Positions 1 to 5,394 of a stretch of DNA of 6,957 bases are shown here, piece after piece. The stretch lies in contig JAFDET010000311.1 of assembly GCA_019310195.1 (NCBI GenBank), positions 1-6,957 on the forward strand. The letters are read 5' to 3'. The translations under genes and the position numbers were made by a program. The notes under the pieces are model-generated. The model saw only the letters and a program-made list of their open reading frames with translations, did not search any database and was not told the origin of the DNA. The stretch comes from Deltaproteobacteria bacterium (GTDB lineage Bacteria; Myxococcota_A; UBA9160; JAFDET01). Numbering within the stretch: position 1 is the first letter of the stretch; each line of letters begins with the position of its first letter.

Positions 1-371
1 CTCATCAGCTCCACGCCGCAGGCGATGCCCACGTCGATGCTGCCGCCCTTCACCAGGGCATTGACGATGTTGTTGGCCTGCTGGCCCGACCCGCACTGCA
101 CGTCCACCGTGGTGCCCGCCGTCGAGTAGCTCTGGTCACTGACCGAGAGCCAGGCATGACGCGCGATGTTGTTGGACTGCTCGCCGGCCTGGGTCACGCA
201 GCCGCCGAAGATCTGGTCCACGTCCGCGGGGTCGATCCCGGCCCGCTCCACCAGTCCCATCTGGACCCGGCCCAGCAGGTGGGCCGCGTGGAAGCCCGAG
301 AGGTCGCCCTTGCCCAGCTTGCCGCGCGCGATGGGCGTGCGAAGCGCCTCGACGATGACCGCATCACTCAT
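1..371 (-). CDS. fadA5: FadA5-type steroid thiolase, N-terminal part (3' end outside window)
   Basis: The 123 codons present encode the N-terminal half-domain of a thiolase. Visible marks are the opening VIVEALRTPI (residues 5-14), the block GGCVTQAGEQSNNIAR (56-71), and the nucleophile motif QCGSGQQA, where Cys93 is the expected acyl-accepting cysteine. Mycobacterial FadA5 also uses Cys93 and, from memory, shares this block almost residue for residue. FadA5 cleaves the 3,22-dioxochol-4-ene-24-oyl-CoA side chain with CoA, releasing acetyl-CoA and the C22 ester that the neighbouring dehydrogenases use. The start at 371 is supported by a GAGGAG ribosome site (plus coordinates 381-386) nine bases upstream. 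It follows ltp2 after 35 bp and is probably the last or a late gene of the operon. The C-terminal His and second Cys of the family lie outside the window. A general acetyl-CoA acetyltransferase is the alternative, but the context favours the steroid role. Confidence 0.88.
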   Translation of the reverse strand, partial: MSDAVIVEALRTPIARGKLGKGDLSGFHAAHLLGRVQMGLVERAGIDPADVDQIFGGCVTQAGEQSNNIARHAWLSVSDQSYSTAGTTVDVQCGSGQQANNIVNALVKGGSIDVGIACGVELM

Positions 372-380
372 GTTCGTCGT

Positions 381-386
381 CTCCTC
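381..386 (-). promoter_or_regulatory. Ribosome binding site of the FadA5-type thiolase
   Basis: On the minus strand this reads GAGGAG, nine bases before the ATG at 371-369. It is among the clearest Shine-Dalgarno sites in the operon. It gives the thiolase its own initiation signal in the 35-bp gap after the ltp2 stop codon. Confidence 0.7.
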
Positions 387-406
387 GAGTCCGTCCTGGT
401 CCAGCT

Positions 407-1582
407 CTAGCCGAGCTTGCCGAGCACCATGCCCGCGGTGGGCACGCCGACTCCGGACGTGACCAGGACGTGGTCGTTCTTCTCCGGCTGGTTCGTGGAA
501 GTGCCGCGAATCAGCCGCGTGCCCTCCGCGATCCCGTTCACTCCGTGGATGTAGGCCTCGGAGAGCTGGCCACCGTGGGTATTGGTGGGGAGCCGCCCGC
601 CCTCGGCCGCCAGCGCGCCGTCCTTGACGAAATCCTTGGCTTCGCCGAACCCGCAGAAGCCGAAAGCCTCCAACTGGAACAACACGATCGACGTGAAAGC
701 GTCGTAGAAGATCGCGGCGTCGATGTCCTGGGGCCCCAGGCCCGCCGTCTCCCACAGGTTCTTCGCCACGAGCTCCATCTCGGGCAGGCGCGAGATATCG
801 CGGTTGTAGAAGCTGGTCATCTGCTCCTGGTCGGCGCCGAACGCCTGAGCCACGCCGCGCACCAGCGCCGCGGGCTGGGCGCAGTCCCGAGCCCGCTCCG
901 GCGTGGTCAGCACCACGGCGCAGCCGCCGTCGGTCTCCTGGCAGCAGTCGTAGAGCCGCAGAGGCTCCGCGATCCAGCGGGCCTTCATGTAGTCGTCCAG
1001 CGAGAGCGGGCGCTCGTGGAAGAAGGCGGCCGGATTGTTCACCGCGTGGTTCCGGGTGGCGATGGCCACCTCGGCCAGATCCTCGGCCTTGCAGCCGGTG
1101 TCGTGCATGTAGCGCTGGGTGAACATGGCCACCCAGGAGGCCGGCGTCATCAGCCCCCAGGGCATGTACCAGCTCCAGTGGACCAGATCGCTGGTGACGA
1201 TGTTGCCCGACACGCCCTGGCTGTAGCGCTGGCCGGAGCGCCCGTTGAGGGCCCGGAAGCAGACCACGTACTTGGCCTGGCCGGTGGCCAGGGCCATCGC
1301 CGCCTGGTGGATCACGCCGATGGCCGCGCCACCGCCGTAGCCGATGCGGCTGAAGAAGGTGGCTTCGCCGCTCCCGACGGCGCGGGCGATGTCCACCTCG
1401 TCGTTGGTGTCCAGGGTGAAGCTGGTGTAGCCGTCGATCTGCGACGGCTCGAGGCCCGCGTCGTCGATGGCCTTGGACACGCACTCCACCGCCAGGGCCA
1501 GCTCCGACACCCCGGAGTTCTTGGTGTAGGCGGTCTGCCCGATCCCGACGATCGCGGCTTCGTCTCGCAACGTGGTCGGCAT
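407..1582 (-). CDS. ltp2: Ltp2-type steroid aldolase (thiolase-like lipid-transfer protein)
   Basis: The 391-residue protein has the thiolase fold of the SCP-x/Ltp family; M. tuberculosis Ltp2 is about 386 residues. Ltp2 performs a retro-aldol cleavage of 17-hydroxy-3-oxo-pregnene-20-carboxyl-CoA, giving androstenedione-type ketosteroid and propionyl-CoA. Where thiolases carry the nucleophilic Cys, this protein has a glycine stretch (GYGGGAAIG, 81-89) with no Cys, so it is not a functional thiolase. Two tyrosines match residues proposed as catalytic in Ltp2 (near 294 and 344 in the Thermomonospora enzyme, from memory): Tyr293 in IFYDAFT and Tyr344 in HGGQLSEAY. The family segment GFCGFGEA (308-315) is also present. 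The start at 1582 is the first Met giving the family N-terminus. It lies 5 bp after the chsH1 stop with only a weak AAAGAG site, so translational coupling is likely. The longer open frame upstream of 1582 overlaps other genes and is not used. Confidence 0.88.
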   Translation of the reverse strand: MPTTLRDEAAIVGIGQTAYTKNSGVSELALAVECVSKAIDDAGLEPSQIDGYTSFTLDTNDEVDIARAVGSGEATFFSRIGYGGGAAIGVIHQAAMALATGQAKYVVCFRALNGRSGQRYSQGVSGNIVTSDLVHWSWYMPWGLMTPASWVAMFTQRYMHDTGCKAEDLAEVAIATRNHAVNNPAAFFHERPLSLDDYMKARWIAEPLRLYDCCQETDGGCAVVLTTPERARDCAQPAALVRGVAQAFGADQEQMTSFYNRDISRLPEMELVAKNLWETAGLGPQDIDAAIFYDAFTSIVLFQLEAFGFCGFGEAKDFVKDGALAAEGGRLPTNTHGGQLSEAYIHGVNGIAEGTRLIRGTSTNQPEKNDHVLVTSGVGVPTAGMVLGKLG

Positions 1583-1587
1583 GCTCT

Positions 1588-2004
1588 TTATGCCCCCGCC
1601 GGCAGGGCCAGCTTGACCGTGCCGTCGACGTGGTTTCCCCAGGAGTTCTTGCCGATGATCTGGATCTCGACGACACCGTCGCCGGCCGCCACCACCGTAC
1701 CGGTCATCTTCATGGTGTCGCCGGGCATGTTGGGCGCACCCAGCTTCACCTCGAGCTCGCGCAACTGGGCATCCGGCCCGGCCCAGTCGGTCACGTAGCG
1801 CCCCACGTACCCGTTGGTCGTGAGGATGTTCATGATGATGTCCGAGAGCCCCTGACTGCGCGCCGCTTCCTTGTCGTGATGCACCGGCGTGAAGTCGTTC
1901 GACGCGATCGCGCCCCCGATGATGAGCGCCGGAGTGATCGGCACGTCCAACGGAGGCAGCTCGTCGCCGACGGAGACGTCCTGGAAGCGGAGGGAAGCGC
2001 TCAT
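1588..2004 (-). CDS. chsH1: ChsH1-type MaoC enoyl-CoA hydratase subunit
   Basis: This is a small single-domain MaoC hot-dog protein of 138 residues; mycobacterial ChsH1 is about 129. Residues 34-44 (ASNDFTPVHHD) form the hydratase-2 catalytic motif, with Asp37 and His42 in the D-x4-H spacing. The partner ChsH2 has lost the His, so this subunit should supply the acid/base pair of the heteromer. The complex hydrates the C17(20) double bond of 3-oxo-pregnadiene-20-carboxyl-CoA, making the substrate for Ltp2. Its ATG overlaps the stop of the preceding dehydrogenase gene as ATGA (2001-2004), and an AGGAG ribosome site lies at plus coordinates 2010-2014, five bases upstream. Both points fix the start and suggest coupled translation. 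A generic MaoC dehydratase is possible on sequence alone. The position between the ChsE1-type gene and ltp2 argues for ChsH1. Confidence 0.87.
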   Translation of the reverse strand: MSASLRFQDVSVGDELPPLDVPITPALIIGGAIASNDFTPVHHDKEAARSQGLSDIIMNILTTNGYVGRYVTDWAGPDAQLRELEVKLGAPNMPGDTMKMTGTVVAAGDGVVEIQIIGKNSWGNHVDGTVKLALPAGA

Positions 2005-3140
2005 GCGGACTCCTGGAGCAGCGGTCCGGTCCGAGCCATGTCGCGGCCCAGGCGCGCGAGCTGGGGCCCCGCGCCGCCCAGACAGAGCTCCAGGGCCTTG
2101 GACCAGAGGAAGTGACGGTGGATCGGGTAGTCCACGTCGGAGCCGAGTCCGCCGTGGAGATGAATCGTGGCCGCGGCAACGCGCGCACCGGCGTCGGCGG
2201 CCCAGAACTTGGCCACCCAGGCTTCCCGAGAGGCCGGCAGCCCCTCGGCCAGACGCCAGGCCGCGCGCCACAGCGTCCAGCGCAGGGCCTCCACGTCGAT
2301 GAAGGCGTCGGCGCAGCGGTGCTGCACGGCCTGGAACGATCCGATGGGCACGCCGAACTGCTCGCGCTCGCGCGCGTAGTCGGCCGTGATCTCCAGCGCC
2401 CGCGCCGCGACGCCCACCTGCAGCGCGGCCAGCGCCACCAGCGTGCGCTCCTCCAGCCAGCGCACAGCCGCTGCACCGTCGGTGTCGGAGCCTCCCAGGC
2501 GAGCCTCCGCCGGCACGCGCACGCCGGCCAGGGTCATCTCAAAGAGCGGCTCGCCCGTGGACGTAACGCGCGGCTCCAGACGGACGCCGTCGGAGTGGGG
2601 ATCGACCAGGAAGATCGCGGTGCCGTCGTCCGCGGTCGCCGGAACCAGCACGGCTGCGGCGCTGGCCGCGAAGGCCACGCGCCGGCGCTGCCCATCGAGT
2701 ACGAAGCCGTCGCCCTCGGCGCTGGCGCGGGTAGCGGGCGCGGCCGCGTCCCCGGACTCGGCGTCCTCGAGCGCGGCCGTGAGGATCGCCTCGCCGGCGG
2801 CCACCTTGGGCAGCCAGGCGGCCTGCTGGGCCTCGCTGCCGAACTCGGCCAGGGGCAGGGCCGCGGTCAGGGTGGCCAGCGCCGGCAGCGGCGCCGTGGC
2901 CCGGCCCACCTCCTCGAGCAGCAGGCACAGCTCGGTGAAGCCGAAGCCCATGCCGCCGTGGGCCTCGGGAATCGCCACGCCCAGCAGGTTGGCCTCGGCC
3001 AGGGTCTTCCACAGGGCCTGGTCGGTCCAGCCGGCCGACGCCTCGGCCCCCTTGATGCGCTCGGGCGTCGCTTCGCGCTCCAGGATCTCGCGCGCCAGCT
3101 CGCGGATCGCGTTCTGCTCTTCGCTGAAGTGGAAGTCCAT
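2001..3140 (-). CDS. chsE1: FadE28/ChsE1-type acyl-CoA dehydrogenase subunit
   Basis: The 379-residue protein has the acyl-CoA dehydrogenase layout. It has an N-terminal helical domain opening MDFHFSEEQNAIRELAREIL, a middle beta domain (about 120-215), and a C-terminal helical domain. The C-terminal FAD-contact motif REREQFGVPIGSFQAVQ (257-273) is intact, as is a GGLG loop (330-333). Two usual motifs are degraded. The middle-domain GxTEPxxGSD loop reads AALEDAESGD (122-131), and no GTNE-like motif appears near the C-terminus. A conserved Glu-Arg (Glu231-Arg232) precedes the FAD helix. The pattern fits one half of a heterotetramer with the ChsE2-type protein encoded two genes upstream. Together they would desaturate 3-oxo-4-pregnene-20-carboxyl-CoA. 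It starts 12 bp after the chsH2 stop and its own stop overlaps chsH1. It is longer than M. tuberculosis FadE28 (about 339 residues), so the FadE28 name rests on motifs and context. Confidence 0.82.
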   Translation of the reverse strand: MDFHFSEEQNAIRELAREILEREATPERIKGAEASAGWTDQALWKTLAEANLLGVAIPEAHGGMGFGFTELCLLLEEVGRATAPLPALATLTAALPLAEFGSEAQQAAWLPKVAAGEAILTAALEDAESGDAAAPATRASAEGDGFVLDGQRRRVAFAASAAAVLVPATADDGTAIFLVDPHSDGVRLEPRVTSTGEPLFEMTLAGVRVPAEARLGGSDTDGAAAVRWLEERTLVALAALQVGVAARALEITADYAREREQFGVPIGSFQAVQHRCADAFIDVEALRWTLWRAAWRLAEGLPASREAWVAKFWAADAGARVAAATIHLHGGLGSDVDYPIHRHFLWSKALELCLGGAGPQLARLGRDMARTGPLLQESA

Positions 3141-3152
3141 GCTTGTTCAGCC

Positions 3153-4124
3153 CTACTGCGCCGGACGGAAGAGCGGCAGCTTGAAGCCGTCCTCGTCCTC
3201 GTGGATGAAGCCTTCGAGGGCCATGCCGATGTGGACGTCCGCCGGATCGCAGCCGACCACGTTGGAGACGATGCGCACGCCCTCCTCCAGGTCCACCACG
3301 GCCGCCACGATGGGGAAGTCGTAGCCGGGGAACTGAGGATGGCGGATCACCGTGAAGCTGTAGAGCGTGCTGCGTCCGGATGCCTCGATCCAGCCGTGGT
3401 CCATGGAGCGGCACGCACCGCACATGGGACGCGGGGGATGATGCAGGGCGCCGCAGTCGTTGCACTTCTGGATCGGGAACTTCCCATCGGCCACCAGGTT
3501 CCACCACCAGGAGTTGTCGTGACCCATGGGCGGGCGGATGCGCCCCGGCGCGGCGGGCGCCCCGCCCTCCTCCGCCGGGGCCTGGGGCTGCTGGGCGGGG
3601 ATGTACTTGAGGCAGCGGAAGGTCAAGCCCACTTCCTCACCATCCTGATCGAGGAAGGTGGTGCGGGTGACGATGAAGTAGCCGATGCCCAGCGCGGTGG
3701 CCTTCTCCTCGGAGATGGACTCGATCACGGTCTCGTCGGTGACCACCTCGCCCGGTCGCAGGTAGCGCGTGTAGCCCTGGGACGTGTTCGTCCCGACCAC
3801 GCCCGTGTAGCCGTGGTCGCTCAGCAGCTTGTGCAGGCGCTGCTGCTCGTTGGTGGGCTCGGCGTAGCCCTGGGACATCTCGAAGCCGGGCAGGGCCCAC
3901 GCCTGCAGCATGGTGGGCGGCGCAACGATGCCGCCGTGAACGGTCTCCTTCGCGGCCGCCGGATCGAGATAGGCCGGGTTGGTGTCGCCCATGGCTTCGC
4001 ACCAGCGCCGGATCATGGGCTCGTTCACGGGATCGCGGGCGACGATGGGCGGACCGTTGGACTTGCCCACGTACTCGGCCATCTCCGCTTCGAGCGCCTT
4101 CTTCTGTTCGGGAGAGAGGGGCAT
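3153..4124 (-). CDS. chsH2: ChsH2-type fusion: MaoC-like hydratase subunit plus DUF35 zinc/OB-fold domain
   Basis: The 323-residue protein joins two domains. Residues about 1-176 are MaoC-like. Residues about 177-196 are a low-complexity Gln/Pro/Ala/Gly linker. Residues about 200-323 are a DUF35 domain with a rubredoxin-like zinc site formed by Cys221, Cys224, Cys235 and Cys238 (C-x2-C-x10-C-x2-C) followed by an OB fold. The lead-in DNSWWWNLV (203-211) is typical of DUF35. The MaoC active-site segment reads GDTNPAYLD (46-54): Asp47 is kept but the expected His is Tyr52, so this half is probably non-catalytic and pairs with ChsH1. In the M. tuberculosis and Thermomonospora systems, ChsH1-ChsH2 is the C17 hydratase and the DUF35 domain of ChsH2 binds Ltp2. 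The start at 4124 has a GGAG site at plus coordinates 4131-4134. It follows the ChsE2-type gene by 12 bp. The domain fusion beside ltp2 makes this one of the firmest assignments here. Confidence 0.9.
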   Translation of the reverse strand: MPLSPEQKKALEAEMAEYVGKSNGPPIVARDPVNEPMIRRWCEAMGDTNPAYLDPAAAKETVHGGIVAPPTMLQAWALPGFEMSQGYAEPTNEQQRLHKLLSDHGYTGVVGTNTSQGYTRYLRPGEVVTDETVIESISEEKATALGIGYFIVTRTTFLDQDGEEVGLTFRCLKYIPAQQPQAPAEEGGAPAAPGRIRPPMGHDNSWWWNLVADGKFPIQKCNDCGALHHPPRPMCGACRSMDHGWIEASGRSTLYSFTVIRHPQFPGYDFPIVAAVVDLEEGVRIVSNVVGCDPADVHIGMALEGFIHEDEDGFKLPLFRPAQ

Positions 4125-4136
4125 TCGCGTCTCCGT

Positions 4137-5318
4137 CTAGCGTCGCGACCGCGGCAAGCCGAGGCCGGCCATCGCGATGATGTCGCGCATCACTTCATTC
4201 ACACCGCCGCCGAAGGTGGTCACCATGGCACCCCGGTAGGCCTGCTCGAGTATGCCGCCGAAGAGCGCCCCGGACTCGAACTGGCGCACGGTGCCGCCGG
4301 CCTGGGTGATCTCCAGCAGCAGGCGGTAGAGCTCGATGAGCATCTCGGTGCCCAGTACCTTGACGGCCGACGCGTCGGCCATGGCCGGCTGTCCCTGATC
4401 GATGGCCCACGCCGAGCGCCAATTCAGAACCTTCAGCGCGTCCAGCTTTGCGTAGACCCGCGCCAGGTTCTGCTGCACCCAAGGCACGTCCAGGAGCCGC
4501 CCCCCGTCGGGGGCCGACGTCTTCTCGGCCCAGGCCCACACTTCGTCCAGCAGGCGATCCGCCGGACCGGGCATGGCCAGGGTGATGCGCTCCAGGTTGA
4601 GCTGCCCGGTGATGAGACCCCACCCCCCGTTCTCCGGCCCCACCAGGTTCTCCACGGGAACGCGCACGTTCTCGAAGTAGGTGGCATTGGTCATCTCACC
4701 GCCGATGGTGCGGATCGGCGTGCACGAGAAGCCCGGCACGTCGGTGGGCACCAGGATGATCGAGATGCCCTTGTGCTTGGGCGCATCCGGGTCGGTGCGC
4801 GCCGCGAGCCAGATGTACTCCGAATCCTGGGCGTGGGTGGTGAAGACCTTCTGGCCGTTGATGACCCACTCATCGCCGTCGCGCACGGCGCGGGTCTGCA
4901 GCGCGGCCAGGTCCGTCCCGGCCGAGGGCTCCGTATAGCCGATCCCCACCAGCAGCTCGCCGTCGCGGATCTTCGGCAGCAGCTCCGCCTTCTGCGCGTC
5001 GCTGCCCCACCGCATCAGCATGGGGCCCACCGTATTCACGGTGATCACCGGCAGCGGCGCGCGCGCCCGGTACGTCTCGTCCCAGAAGATGAACTGGTCC
5101 AGGTGGCCGCGCCCCTGGCCCCCATACTCTTCGGGCCAGCCCAGCACGAGCCAGCCGTCCTTGCCCATGCGACCCATGGCCTCGCGGAAGGCCGGCCCAC
5201 CCAGCTGGTCCCACTGCTCGTCCAGGGCCCGGCGCAGCTCGGGCGTGAACAGGCGGCGGTAGTACTCCCGAAGCTCCTGGCGGAGGGTCTGCTGCTCGGG
5301 GCTGAACTCGATGTACAT
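4137..5318 (-). CDS. chsE2: FadE29/ChsE2-type acyl-CoA dehydrogenase subunit
   Basis: The 393-residue protein is close in length to M. tuberculosis FadE29 (about 387). It opens MYIEFSPEQQTLRQELREYY and carries the N-terminal loop GWPEEYGGQG (60-69). The flavin and substrate loop GYTEPSAGTD (127-136) is intact, as is the C-terminal TTFGGGVNEVMRDIIA (367-382). Glu243 in LNLER is a candidate catalytic base, placed like the helix-G Glu of isovaleryl-CoA dehydrogenases. It lacks the RxxFG...FQ motif that normally completes the FAD site across the dimer. That region is replaced by a Pro/Gly-containing stretch (about 262-280). The missing part is intact in the FadE28-type protein, implying a shared site. 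It is the first gene of the operon. Its ATG at 5318 faces the divergent ligase across 68 bp, and the ribosome site is weak (GCGGAA, about 5 bases from the ATG). FAD-dependent desaturation of a steroid C22 CoA ester is the inferred reaction. Confidence 0.85.
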   Translation of the reverse strand: MYIEFSPEQQTLRQELREYYRRLFTPELRRALDEQWDQLGGPAFREAMGRMGKDGWLVLGWPEEYGGQGRGHLDQFIFWDETYRARAPLPVITVNTVGPMLMRWGSDAQKAELLPKIRDGELLVGIGYTEPSAGTDLAALQTRAVRDGDEWVINGQKVFTTHAQDSEYIWLAARTDPDAPKHKGISIILVPTDVPGFSCTPIRTIGGEMTNATYFENVRVPVENLVGPENGGWGLITGQLNLERITLAMPGPADRLLDEVWAWAEKTSAPDGGRLLDVPWVQQNLARVYAKLDALKVLNWRSAWAIDQGQPAMADASAVKVLGTEMLIELYRLLLEITQAGGTVRQFESGALFGGILEQAYRGAMVTTFGGGVNEVMRDIIAMAGLGLPRSRR

Positions 5319-5386
5319 GAGAATTCCGCTTGCCGGACGTGGGGTTGCGGGATTCCGCGGCCCGGCCCGGAGATCCGGAGTGAAAC
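5319..5386. promoter_or_regulatory. Divergent promoter region between the steroid operon and the ligase
   Basis: This 68-bp gap separates the start codons of the ChsE2-type gene (leftward) and the acyl-CoA ligase (rightward), so both transcripts must begin in or very near it. I cannot place convincing -10 and -35 boxes for either direction. Two copies of ATTCCGC lie at 5323-5329 and 5352-5358, 29 bp apart in the same orientation. A KstR-like palindrome overlaps the right edge. Control of both directions from one operator is inference. Confidence 0.6.
5376..5380 (+). promoter_or_regulatory. Ribosome binding site of the acyl-CoA ligase
   Basis: CGGAG lies six bases before the ATG at 5387, a normal spacing. 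It supports that start over the next in-frame ATG at 5411, which has only AAGG one base upstream. The site adjoins the KstR-like palindrome, so a bound repressor would also cover it. Confidence 0.55.
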
Positions 5387-5394
5387 ATGTTCTA
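5381..5394. promoter_or_regulatory. Candidate KstR-type operator (TGAAACATGTTCTA)
   Basis: The 14 bases match all eight fixed positions of the mycobacterial KstR box TnnAACnnGTTnnA. KstR is the TetR-family repressor of cholesterol catabolism, released by steroid CoA esters. The centre, AACATGTT (5384-5391), is a perfect palindrome. It lies in the only plausible promoter region of a cluster whose mycobacterial counterpart is KstR-controlled. It spans the ligase start codon (5387-5389), which suits a leaderless or very short-leader transcript, or translation from the ATG at 5411. No kstR gene is in the window, so the regulator is assumed. Confidence 0.5.

Noticed and set aside
470..1798. A 442-codon plus-strand open frame opposite ltp2
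   Set aside because: It is antisense to the clearly conserved aldolase and shows no domain or plausible ribosome site of its own.
2005..2271. N-terminal extension of the MaoC protein to 227 residues
   Set aside because: It overlaps the conserved C-terminus of the dehydrogenase gene. The ATG at 2004 has an AGGAG site and gives a protein of normal family length.
1583..2476. N-terminal extension of the Ltp2-type protein to 689 residues
   Set aside because: The extra part crosses all of chsH1 and part of the chsE1-type gene in a non-coding frame. The family N-terminus begins at the Met at 1582.
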